Origin: Gammaproteobacteria bacterium
GTDB taxonomy: Bacteria > Pseudomonadota > Gammaproteobacteria > Steroidobacterales > GCA-2729495
Direction: 5' to 3'
DNA length: 64,000 nucleotides
Assembly (NCBI GenBank): GCA_029245525.1
Contig: JAQWPD010000114.1
Location: 1-64,000, forward strand
Below, one piece after another: positions 1 to 7,776 of this stretch. Each line of letters starts with the position of its first letter. Within the stretch, counting starts at the first letter, position 1. Made by a program: the position numbers and the translations under genes. The notes beneath the pieces are model-generated. The model did no database searches and was not told the DNA's origin. It was given only the letters and a program-made list of their open reading frames with translations.

Positions 1-1176
1 GCTCAGCTTGACCACCCAATCGTTGAAGCCGCCAGACTTGCCCAAATACACACCAAGAGCATAAGCGGTATCCAATTTCTTGCCTTGTGAAGGACCCGAT
101 GGGACAGGCTTGGCATCAAGGTTTTGTATATAGTCTGCGAAGAACCCGAATGGCAGATCTGTATCGAAGTCGACTGTTGCATAAAGCTCAGCCGGTGCGT
201 AGTTCATGATGTAGACCGCGCCAGCACCCCCAGGCACTAGTTCTGTGACTCCGTTAACTACTGCAGTTGCAGTATTGCCAAAACAGCCACGACCCTCACC
301 GTTACCCCCTTTGTCATTGCTTGGTGCGTCGTAGCAGCTCAGGCCTTCAGACTTAATATTAAAGTAGCTGGCACCCAGGTTAAGCTTGGCAATGCCAACC
401 TCAGGCGTAAAACCGCCCTGCACACCCCAAGTGAATTTTGTGCCCAAATCGCTGTTGCTGTCGCCTTCAAGCCACGTGCCCAGACCATTGAAGTAGAACG
501 CACTTGTTTTGTAGTTGAGATCAAAACCCTCGGGACGCCAATCACTGTCCCAGACCAAGCCGTTTTTGCCCGGACGGAAGAATTGATTTGTGAATTTACC
601 CAGACTGAATTGCGCACCCTCTGCAAAATTCCAGTCCACGTAAGCCAAATCAAGCTGCACGGCTTTGCTCGAACCCCCACCGCCGAGTGTTTGATTGCTC
701 GATACAGGGTCATCACCGCCGGTTGCCAGCCCGAAACCCATTTCAACCGAATCAGACACTTTGCCGATAATGGCGACCCGTGCACGAATACGCTCACGAT
801 TGCGGCTGGTGTCATAGGCAGTATAGGGGGCAGTAGTGGCAAAGGGGCCTGAAACATCATCATTCTGGTAGCGAAATCTAAAATCGCCTTTCAGTTTAAT
901 CCGTTCAGCCCAACTCATTTTTTTGGTGCTAGTTTCAAGGGTATTGACGCGAGCCTCAAGAGAAACGTCGTTAACGCTCTGCGCAGCATCCAACTCAGCC
1001 TGGATCGCTGCATTCTCAGCCTGAACCTCAGCATTCTGTGCTTCGATCTTAGCCAGACGATCGCTCACCGCCTGAAACTGCTCTTTCAATTGCTGAAATT
1101 CGGCATCGGTTACCGCAAAAGCCGCGGGACTTCCGATAATAATAGCAAACCCTACCAGGGCCACTAATTGCTTCAT
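1..1176 (-). CDS. Putative outer-membrane porin, cut by the window edge
   Basis: Reading the minus strand from the ATG at 1176 gives 392 codons with no stop before the window edge, so the C-terminus is missing. It opens with a Sec signal peptide (MKQLVALVGFAIIIGSPAAFA), then a stretch of about 50 residues rich in Glu, Gln and Ala (residues about 24-75) that looks like a coiled coil. After that come alternating aromatic/polar segments (KGDFRFRYQNDD, QLDLAYVDWNF) typical of beta-strands of the 'putative porin' (Porin_5-like) families. A loop near residues 270-290 carries two Cys about 17 residues apart that could form a disulfide. A GGAG Shine-Dalgarno lies about 9 nt before the ATG. It follows the cytochrome c gene by 128 bp on the same strand and may serve solute uptake for that gene set. 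The family call is by composition and architecture; the substrate is unknown. Confidence 0.75.
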   Translation of the reverse strand, partial: MKQLVALVGFAIIIGSPAAFAVTDAEFQQLKEQFQAVSDRLAKIEAQNAEVQAENAAIQAELDAAQSVNDVSLEARVNTLETSTKKMSWAERIKLKGDFRFRYQNDDVSGPFATTAPYTAYDTSRNRERIRARVAIIGKVSDSVEMGFGLATGGDDPVSSNQTLGGGGSSKAVQLDLAYVDWNFAEGAQFSLGKFTNQFFRPGKNGLVWDSDWRPEGFDLNYKTSAFYFNGLGTWLEGDSNSDLGTKFTWGVQGGFTPEVGIAKLNLGASYFNIKSEGLSCYDAPSNDKGGNGEGRGCFGNTATAVVNGVTELVPGGAGAVYIMNYAPAELYATVDFDTDLPFGFFADYIQNLDAKPVPSGPSQGKKLDTAYALGVYLGKSGGFNDWVVKLS

Positions 1177-1304
1177 TCTTTACTGCTCCAATTACTGATA
1201 CATCGATTTTTCAGCGGGGCAAAATACTACGATCTGGTGACATCCACAATAATCTTTTGCAGCCAATTATCATTATTTTCTGAGAATCACCTTGTTATAA
1301 AGCA

Positions 1305-1736
1305 TTATTGAGTTTGCTGCTGCAAATACGCTATGAGGTTGGCGCGCTTCTGGGGGTCGCGGATACCAACAAACACCATTCTATTTTGGGGAATCAGCTC
1401 TGCTGGACGAGCAAGCCAGTCATCCATAGTCTGCACATCCCAGACCACACCTGAGGCCAACAATGCCTCGGAATAGTTGAACCCTTCCATCTGGCCCGCG
1501 GGACTATCAAATACGCCGTAAAGGTTTGGACCCACTTTGTTAATGCCGCCCTCATTAAGGCTATGGCAGGCACGGCACTGCAAAAACGAGCGCTCGCCCT
1601 GTTTAAGATCGGCACTCGCCAACAGGGTTGTGACATCGGCGTTGGCATTAACCGCCGGCTCAGCTGGCTTCTGCCCGCAAGCGGAGAGGGCCAGAGCTGC
1701 GAGTATGACAAGCGAAAGTGCTTTTAACGAATTCAT
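1305..1736 (-). CDS. Class I c-type cytochrome, lipoprotein
   Basis: A 143-residue protein. I chose the ATG at 1736 over an upstream in-frame start because it has an AGGAG Shine-Dalgarno about 9 nt ahead and begins a clean lipoprotein signal ending in the lipobox LSAC, which would give an acylated, membrane-anchored periplasmic protein. One haem-binding motif, CRACH, lies in the first third of the mature domain; the Met in IPQNRM is the likely axial ligand, and the last helix (RANLIAYLQQQ) is typical of cytochrome c2/c552-like folds. It lies 69 bp downstream of the DUF1838 gene and in line with a PCMH-type flavoprotein gene, so it is the natural candidate electron acceptor of that flavoprotein. 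The partner assignment is inferred from context. Confidence 0.85.
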   Translation of the reverse strand: MNSLKALSLVILAALALSACGQKPAEPAVNANADVTTLLASADLKQGERSFLQCRACHSLNEGGINKVGPNLYGVFDSPAGQMEGFNYSEALLASGVVWDVQTMDDWLARPAELIPQNRMVFVGIRDPQKRANLIAYLQQQTQ

Positions 1737-1805
1737 TGCTGCGTATTCTCCTAATATCTTTAACCGCAAAAACATCGCTGGGGATGCTCTGCTCAAACTG
1801 CAAAC

Positions 1806-2654
1806 TTACTGTTTATCGGGGTTGGCCGTCATCCGGGCCGGATACTCTGCTTCTGCCCTAGCCCTGTACTCCGGGGGCAAATCATCAATCGACTTTAGCT
1901 TCGCACCTGACGCATGCCACACAACATGCCCGGGTTGATCACCCATATCCATCCATTTTAACCAAGGCATAAACACCGTTGAACTGAAAATAGACGGCAA
2001 GCTGCGCACGGAGTCATCGACAAAATCGTTAATCGGAGCAAACATTGTTTGCCGCTGCGCGCGCGGTGGCGCCATGCCCGGTGGGTACACCGTCTGGTTA
2101 TGCATCCACAGAGTATCGCGGGCAAAGCTCCATTCAAGCTGCAACGGACTTGCCTCTATTTTATCTTTAAATGCCATCGGACGAATGCCATTGGTCGCAT
2201 AACTAAAACCACGCCCTTTGCCACCACCCTGCACCGCATCCTCAACCTCAAGCATTTTCCCGGTATACGGGTTGCTCCACGTCTCCAGAAACTCATTGGT
2301 TTCGATATCGCGGAAGAAGGTGACTGTATTGCCGGTGAGTTCATACTCGCTAGCGGAGATCTGTCGCATCCAATAGATTTCCATACCTTCAAAGTTCATT
2401 ATCGGCACGGGCTGCTGATCGCCCACAATGGCGTACATGGTGCCGTTGTACCACCATGGGGTATCAACCGGGTCCAGGCTTGCGGTCATGCGCACCAAAG
2501 AACGCAAGTTCTCTTCCGGCGTATTGATCAATACCGATGCATCACCCGCAAGACCAGTTACATTAGGCAATGTGGTTACGGCGTCTGCAGACCCCGCTGC
2601 CACCAACAGGCCTCCAGTGCCCAACACCATCTGACGACGATTTAATTCATTCAT
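1806..2654 (-). CDS. DUF1838 family protein with twin-arginine-like signal
   Basis: A 282-residue protein starting NELNRRQMVLGTGG, a twin-arginine-like signal followed by a short hydrophobic segment and a probable cleavage site after SADA, so it is likely exported folded. The mature part carries the aromatic-rich segments of the DUF1838 family (DTPWWYNGTMYAIVG, GMEIYWMRQIS, NPYTGKMLEVE, WSFARDTLWMHNQ). The biochemical role of DUF1838 is not established. AGGA lies 8 nt before the ATG. It sits 19 bp downstream of the FAD oxidoreductase gene and just upstream of the cytochrome c gene, so it is probably co-transcribed with them and may act on the same substrate in the periplasm. The family call is by remembered sequence features. 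Confidence 0.75.
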   Translation of the reverse strand: MNELNRRQMVLGTGGLLVAAGSADAVTTLPNVTGLAGDASVLINTPEENLRSLVRMTASLDPVDTPWWYNGTMYAIVGDQQPVPIMNFEGMEIYWMRQISASEYELTGNTVTFFRDIETNEFLETWSNPYTGKMLEVEDAVQGGGKGRGFSYATNGIRPMAFKDKIEASPLQLEWSFARDTLWMHNQTVYPPGMAPPRAQRQTMFAPINDFVDDSVRSLPSIFSSTVFMPWLKWMDMGDQPGHVVWHASGAKLKSIDDLPPEYRARAEAEYPARMTANPDKQ

Positions 2655-2673
2655 AGTATTTTCCTGCAGAATT

Positions 2674-4263
2674 CTACTCAGTAAGGCCCTTCAAGCCGCC
2701 CGGATTCATCAAGCCTTTTGGATCCAGTTCGGCTTTAATTTGACGAATTAACGCAGCGGATTGCGGTTCGCGGCCCCGCATGTAGGGGTAGGCTTTGCCC
2801 AACTGCATGTGCACCGCACCAAACTCAGTAAAAACATCCTGAATAGCATCTTTCATTTCAGCCACCAAAGCGCGGCCCTCGGGGTTCGCAGGGTATTCAG
2901 GCAAGACATCCAGGTACTCCTCCGGCAAATAGCGCTTATGGAATACGGTGCGGTCATCCTCCCAATAGAACACCGGCTCAAACAAAAACCCGGTGGTACT
3001 GATTGAGGTGAACATTGCAGCCTTCTCAACTTTAGCCGCGAGCATGCGATCGGCGTAGCTCGCGTACAGCAGGTCGAGCTTATCGTTGAACGCTACCAAC
3101 TTTGAGAACGGCATAATGCCGTGCATCGGCACCCAACGCTGACCCTGTGGACCAAGAATCGGATACAGCGGAATAAATGGCATCGCCATTAGGACGGTAG
3201 GCATGGTATTGGCGATTTCTGTTCCATGCGTCGCCACCGCTTTGCGCACGCTCGCCAATTTATGAGCGACCTCGGCGCGGCTGTACCCGTCGATGCTGAA
3301 GTGCGCAGAATAATCGTAGCCGGCCAGAAAGCTCTTACCGGCAATGCCCATTTTGATCAACTGGAACAGGCCATCAAACACATTGCGCGATGATTTGAAC
3401 ACGGCAATTGCAGCCTGTTTCATTGCCGCCCCATCGGTACCGCCCAACTGCCCCTGCTGCAACTTAGGGTCAAGACCAAAGTTGGTATCCACCACACCTT
3501 CGCGAGCAGCGGCCGCCATGCCATGAGCCAGACCACCAAAGTCATCAAAACCAAAGGAGCAGGTTGCACGATGCATCGGGCGCTTAATAAGACGCAAAGT
3601 AATGCGTACCTTAACGCCTAGAACGCCAGCATCGCCGCAGAATAATCCGGTAAAGTCGGGACCCCAGTAACGAAAAAACGGCGTGGCATGTTCTGTAGCC
3701 AGCGAGCCGGTACGAATAATCTCACCGTTCGCAATAACCACTTCCATCGCAAGAATCGAATCCGCAGAAACACCAAAGGTACCGGAACCCAAGCTCACGC
3801 TGTTCTGGCTAGCAGAGCCACCAATGGTCGCCATCAAGCCTGAAAACGGGCCCCAAAACGGGGTGCGTAAGCCCTTAGCGGCAAGAGCCTCATCCAGCTG
3901 CGCCCAGGTAACGCCCGGTTGCACAGTGACGTACATATCGTCTTCATTAATTTCGAGAATACTGTTCAAACGCGAGGTATCAATAAGAATTGATTTAGCC
4001 GAAGCACACACGTAGCCATCGGTATACGAGGCACCGCCGCCACGGAGCACCATTGCAACCTCTGCTTCGGCGGCAATGCGCACAATAGCCTGCAGGTCTG
4101 CGACTGTTCCGGGTTGTGCAACCGCAATAGGGAGCTCTCTCGCCTTGTACACATCCATCGAATAGAACTCGCGATCCGCAGCTTCGGTTAACACATACTC
4201 TGCACCGATAGCAGACGAAAGCTTATCAATTACACCTTGCGACTCCGTTTCATTCACCGACAT
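2674..4263 (-). CDS. FAD-binding oxidoreductase, PCMH/VAO superfamily
   Basis: A 529-residue flavoprotein. The N-terminal half is a PCMH-type FAD domain: PTVADLQAIVRIA-like entry near residue 50, the pyrophosphate-binding loop RGGGASYTDGY near 75-85, the strand VTVQPGVTWAQL near 110-120, and a Gly/Ser-rich turn (GGSASQNSVSLGSGTFG) near 150. The C-terminal half ends in LDPKGLMNPGGL, as in vanillyl-alcohol oxidase and 4-cresol dehydrogenase flavoproteins. No signal peptide is evident. The downstream neighbours (DUF1838 protein, cytochrome c lipoprotein) suggest a dehydrogenase passing electrons to cytochrome c rather than to oxygen; that is inference. Phenolic, terpenoid or alcohol substrates are possible. 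Glycolate-oxidase-type activity is the main alternative. Confidence 0.8.
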   Translation of the reverse strand: MSVNETESQGVIDKLSSAIGAEYVLTEAADREFYSMDVYKARELPIAVAQPGTVADLQAIVRIAAEAEVAMVLRGGGASYTDGYVCASAKSILIDTSRLNSILEINEDDMYVTVQPGVTWAQLDEALAAKGLRTPFWGPFSGLMATIGGSASQNSVSLGSGTFGVSADSILAMEVVIANGEIIRTGSLATEHATPFFRYWGPDFTGLFCGDAGVLGVKVRITLRLIKRPMHRATCSFGFDDFGGLAHGMAAAAREGVVDTNFGLDPKLQQGQLGGTDGAAMKQAAIAVFKSSRNVFDGLFQLIKMGIAGKSFLAGYDYSAHFSIDGYSRAEVAHKLASVRKAVATHGTEIANTMPTVLMAMPFIPLYPILGPQGQRWVPMHGIMPFSKLVAFNDKLDLLYASYADRMLAAKVEKAAMFTSISTTGFLFEPVFYWEDDRTVFHKRYLPEEYLDVLPEYPANPEGRALVAEMKDAIQDVFTEFGAVHMQLGKAYPYMRGREPQSAALIRQIKAELDPKGLMNPGGLKGLTE

Positions 4264-4387
4264 AGTTTTCTCTCAATGACAGCTCTTCACCGCCTGTCTT
4301 GTTCCTATAAATTGTTGCGCTTATCAGGGCGCGTGCCTTACCGTGCTCAGCAGACATTACTCAGCTCCGACAAAAACCTGCTACAAA

Positions 4388-4798
4388 CTATTGGGGCTTA
4401 CCAACAGCCGAACCCACAACGGTCTTGCCACCGGGCAGGCCAAAATCACGCCAAACCGAAATTTTTCCATCGCGAACACGAAAAATGCCGATGATATCGA
4501 AATGCATACTGCGGTCTTCGGTTTCTGCAACGAAGTGATCCACTCGCTCGTTCATTACCATGTCGCCGATGGCATAGGAACGCACCATTTCCCAGTCCAC
4601 CTCGACCAAGCCCTTCAGGAAACCATCGAGCGCTTTGATGAAGGCCTCTTTACCCACGATATCGGGTTGCCCCTCAAACATCTGATAAACAATATCATCA
4701 GCCAGATACTCAGTCAGTAAGGTCGCATCCTTCTTAGACCAATCGGCACAAAAGCGATTAACCAGTTCTACATTGGCCTTTTCTTGTTCTGTCTGCAC
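4388..4798 (-). CDS. SnoaL / limonene-1,2-epoxide hydrolase-fold protein
   Basis: A 136-residue small alpha+beta barrel protein. I place the start at GTG 4798, which has GAGG 9 nt ahead; a TTG 15 nt further upstream is in frame but has no ribosome site. Motifs match the limonene-epoxide hydrolase branch: RFCADWSKKD near the N-terminus, NERVDHFV in the middle and GKISVWRDF near the C-terminus. The Arg and Asp of RVD and the Asp of WRD align by eye with the Arg-Asp-Asp catalytic residues of that enzyme, so hydrolase or isomerase activity is plausible. It is the first gene of the run leading into the flavoprotein, DUF1838 and cytochrome genes, 124 bp upstream of the flavoprotein start. The exact substrate cannot be read from the sequence. 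Confidence 0.75.
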   Translation of the reverse strand: MQTEQEKANVELVNRFCADWSKKDATLLTEYLADDIVYQMFEGQPDIVGKEAFIKALDGFLKGLVEVDWEMVRSYAIGDMVMNERVDHFVAETEDRSMHFDIIGIFRVRDGKISVWRDFGLPGGKTVVGSAVGKPQ

Positions 4799-5021
4799 GT
4801 TAGCGCACCTCAATAGTGATAAATTATTGCTGATAAAACCCAGGCCCGGCCCGCTCTGCCCAGCGTAGATAGATGAATACCGTTAGTTTAACCGAATCCT
4901 TGGGGCTTGCGCGCGCCGAGCCTTTGCCTGCCTGTCCAGAAGGACAGAATGTCCGCGCAACGGTATGATTGCATCTTTCCAGCGAACAGCCGCCCACAAT
5001 AGCCTCCTAAGGAAAACAGCG

Positions 5022-5654
5022 ATGACCATAGTCAGAGAGACCATTCCGGTAGGGCCACTGCAATGCAACTGCACGATTCTCGGCAATACCGAGACCGGCC
5101 GTGGCTATGTCTTTGATCCGGGCGGCGACCCTGATGACATCATGGCTATTGTCGAACGGCTAGGGCTGAAGATCGAGGCGCTGATTCACACCCACGCGCA
5201 TCTTGATCACTTTCTCGCCGCTGGCGAAATACGCCGGCGCACAGGCGCCAAAGTCTGCCTTCACCCAGAAGACAGGTTCCTCTGGGATGCTCTGGAACAA
5301 CAGTGTTTGCGCTTCGGGGTGCCCTACACGCCGGTGCCCGATCCTGATCACTGGCTGCAACACGAAGAACCACTGCCCTGCGCCGATGGCTTATGCATCC
5401 ACACACCCGGCCACACACCGGGCTCGATGAGCTTTTATTTTGCTGAGGGTGAAGTGCTGATTGCCGGTGACACCTTATTTCTCGGCTCAGTCGGACGCAC
5501 GGATTTGTGGGGTGGCAATACAGAGCAATTGCGCGACTCAATTAAAACGCGGCTCTACACGCTAAACGAAGAGGCCATAGTAATTACCGGCCATGGTCCG
5601 GCGACAACGCTGGGCAATGAGATGCGTTTTAACCAGTTTGTTCGCGCCGTTTAA
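5022..5654 (+). CDS. MBL-fold metallo-hydrolase, YcbL/glyoxalase II-like
   Basis: A 210-residue metallo-beta-lactamase-fold hydrolase. The start at 5022 is chosen because AAGGAA lies about 8 nt ahead and homologues begin near this residue; a longer in-frame ORF starts at 4965. The metal-binding motif THAHLDH (HxHxDH) is near residue 65, HTPGHTPGS gives the next His ligand, AGDTLF supplies the bridging Asp, and ITGHGP the last His. Length and the NCTILGN start match YcbL-type short glyoxalase II proteins, which hydrolyse thioesters such as S-lactoylglutathione in the cytoplasm. It is divergent from the SnoaL-like gene across 223 bp and convergent with the SDR gene. Other thioesterase-type MBL functions are possible. 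Confidence 0.8.
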   Translation: MTIVRETIPVGPLQCNCTILGNTETGRGYVFDPGGDPDDIMAIVERLGLKIEALIHTHAHLDHFLAAGEIRRRTGAKVCLHPEDRFLWDALEQQCLRFGVPYTPVPDPDHWLQHEEPLPCADGLCIHTPGHTPGSMSFYFAEGEVLIAGDTLFLGSVGRTDLWGGNTEQLRDSIKTRLYTLNEEAIVITGHGPATTLGNEMRFNQFVRAV

Positions 5655-5676
5655 ACCTTTTTATTGCTCGACGCGA

Positions 5677-6414
5677 CTAGAGTTTTAGTCGTTTGAAAAT
5701 GCTTTCCGGAACAGCGCAGACAATGGTCATAATGAGCTGCCAGAACGCTGGCAGATAAACAACGTTGCGGTTTTTCTCCACCGCTTTAACAATGCCTGCT
5801 GCAATATCATCCGGTTCTGCCCAAAGTGGGCCGCTGCCGTTTAGGTGCGCGGTCATCGGCGTGCTGACAAAACCGGGCTTAATTGTCAGTACATTGACAC
5901 CAGTCTGGGCGAGGCGATTGCGCAGACCTTGCAAGAAAATGCTTAGACCGCCCTTGGCGGTGCCGTAAACATAATTGCTCTGCCGACCGCGGTCACCGGC
6001 TACCGATGAAATTACTGCAATGGTTCCATGCCCCTGTTGCTCACATACATTGGCAATACCGGTAAGCATCGAAACCACGCTTAGGAAGTTGTCCTCCAGA
6101 GCCTGCAGCGTCGCCGGATAATCCTTCTGCACAAGCTCCTGATCCGGCAATGTGCCGTGCGCGATCAATACCAGATCCAACCCATCGAGACCGTCAATGG
6201 CTGCACTAAGCATCTCTTGATGCCGGTCGGTATCGCAGGCATCCATAACCATGGAGCCCACCCAGCTTGCTCCACGCACCTGCAGGTCAAGCGCAAGTGT
6301 CTCGAGCTTTAAGGCGTTTCGAGCAACTAAAAAAACCCTGTCGCCACGAGCCGCGTATCTGCGCGCGGTCGATTCGGCGATTGCCGAAGTGGCACCAATA
6401 ATTAAAACTTTCAC
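5677..6414 (-). CDS. SDR-family oxidoreductase, DprE2-like
   Basis: A 245-residue short-chain dehydrogenase/reductase beginning at GTG 6414 with GGAG about 10 nt ahead. The N-terminal nucleotide-binding loop is IIGATSAIAE, the NAG-equivalent is IAHGTLP, the catalytic Ser lies in ISSVAGDRGR and the Tyr/Lys pair in YVYGTAKG. A hydrophobic C-terminal segment (FWQLIMTIVCAVPESIF) is common in DprE2-like proteins. Position is the strongest argument: it follows a DprE1-like flavoprotein by 42 bp and a HAD-UbiA fusion, as in operons making polyprenyl-phospho-arabinose, where DprE2 reduces the 2-keto intermediate with NAD(P)H. Specific substrate is inferred, not seen. Confidence 0.8.
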   Translation of the reverse strand: MKVLIIGATSAIAESTARRYAARGDRVFLVARNALKLETLALDLQVRGASWVGSMVMDACDTDRHQEMLSAAIDGLDGLDLVLIAHGTLPDQELVQKDYPATLQALEDNFLSVVSMLTGIANVCEQQGHGTIAVISSVAGDRGRQSNYVYGTAKGGLSIFLQGLRNRLAQTGVNVLTIKPGFVSTPMTAHLNGSGPLWAEPDDIAAGIVKAVEKNRNVVYLPAFWQLIMTIVCAVPESIFKRLKL

Positions 6415-6456
6415 GGTTGCTCTACTCCGGGACTCAATAAAAGGAATACAAAATTG

Positions 6457-7776
6457 TCATGACGCAGGCTCAGCGGTAACGCGCCGCCAAAATCCGGAAG
6501 AAAAACGCGGATCAATAAATTGGGCAAAATCCTGCCACTGCGGAAAATAACGTTGAAAACTTTGCGCGCTCATGCGTGAATCTTTCGCCGGATACACCAC
6601 CCCGTTTGCTGCACGGCTGAGCTCATCAAGACGCTCCAACAATCCAGCCGTTGCCGGCGTATTGGGAAAATCCAATGCCAGCGTCACGCCCTGCTGTGGA
6701 AATGACATCAGCCCCGGTGACTGTTTCGCCCCAAACACCTTCAAAACAGCCATAAACGAACCCTGCCGACTGGCCGCAATGGCCGCAAGAATTTCGCGAA
6801 ACACTTCACTGCCACTGGCCTCCGGAACCAAGCACTGATACTGCACAAAGCCTCGCGGACCGTACATTCGATTCCAGTGCCGGATAGAGTCCAGCGGATA
6901 AAAGAACGACTGATAATGCACAGTGCGGCTGCGTCGCAATGGTTGCTTGCGATAATAGACCTCATTAAACAGTCGCAGGCTTGCTCTATTCACCAGCGAT
7001 ACAGGCGGAATAAACGGCAAACCCAGCCCCTGACGCGGTGCGACCGGTCGATGCGCAGGCGCCGCAGAACCATGATGATTGGCACGGTAAAACGCACCGC
7101 GCCCAAGTGCGCTGCCGCGAGCCATGCAATCTACCCAGGCGACAGTGTGCTCATAACGCTCTTCCGATGCCTTATTCAGTTCAAAGAACTCATCAAGGCA
7201 ACTAAACCGCAAGGTTTCTTCCTGCAGGTAAGGATTCATCACCGGCTTTAGCTGCACCTCAACCCAAGTCATCAACCCTGTGAGGCCAAGACCGCCGATA
7301 GTCGCGGCAAACCATTCCGGGTTCTCATCAGGCGAACAATGCAAACGCTCGCCATCACTGCGCAATAATTCTAAAGCGGTTACATGACAACCGAAGGTAC
7401 CTGCTCGATGATGATTCTTCCCGTGCACATCATTGGCAACCGCACCGGCAATAGTCACAAAACGGGTGCCCGGAGTGACCGGCAAAAACCAACCTCGTGG
7501 AACCACCAAATGAAGAATGTCAGCAAGTAAAACGCCTGCTTCGACACGCAAAATACCCGTGTCCTGATCAAAAGCAATAAAGTGATTCAGACTGCGGGTA
7601 TCCAGCAGATAGCCCTCATTATTAAGACAGCTGTCGCCATAACTGCGCCCATTGCCAAACGGCAACACCAATCCGTTGTCCGGCAAATTAAGCGGTTCAA
7701 AACGCGATGACACCCGCAGCGGCTTGCCATTGGACTTGGGGTTAAGACCCCAGGAATGAAAGCGGCCCGCACTCAT
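6457..7776 (-). CDS. FAD-binding oxidoreductase, DprE1-like epimerase subunit
   Basis: A 439-residue flavoprotein. The FAD-binding loop is LPFGNGRSYGDSCLN near residues 38-52, the second half VTPGTRFVTIAGAVANDVHGKNHHRAGTFG near 100-130. The HGKNHH segment is characteristic of DprE1, which oxidises the 2-hydroxyl of polyprenyl-phosphoryl-ribose. At the place where mycobacterial DprE1 has the benzothiazinone-reactive Cys (NICVDFP), this protein has Ala at residue 367 (TLALDFP). Its ATG abuts the TAA of the upstream HAD-UbiA gene (TAAATG), which indicates translational coupling. Role: first step of ribose-to-arabinose epimerisation on a polyprenyl phosphate carrier, by family and operon context. 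Confidence 0.85.
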   Translation of the reverse strand: MSAGRFHSWGLNPKSNGKPLRVSSRFEPLNLPDNGLVLPFGNGRSYGDSCLNNEGYLLDTRSLNHFIAFDQDTGILRVEAGVLLADILHLVVPRGWFLPVTPGTRFVTIAGAVANDVHGKNHHRAGTFGCHVTALELLRSDGERLHCSPDENPEWFAATIGGLGLTGLMTWVEVQLKPVMNPYLQEETLRFSCLDEFFELNKASEERYEHTVAWVDCMARGSALGRGAFYRANHHGSAAPAHRPVAPRQGLGLPFIPPVSLVNRASLRLFNEVYYRKQPLRRSRTVHYQSFFYPLDSIRHWNRMYGPRGFVQYQCLVPEASGSEVFREILAAIAASRQGSFMAVLKVFGAKQSPGLMSFPQQGVTLALDFPNTPATAGLLERLDELSRAANGVVYPAKDSRMSAQSFQRYFPQWQDFAQFIDPRFSSGFWRRVTAEPAS

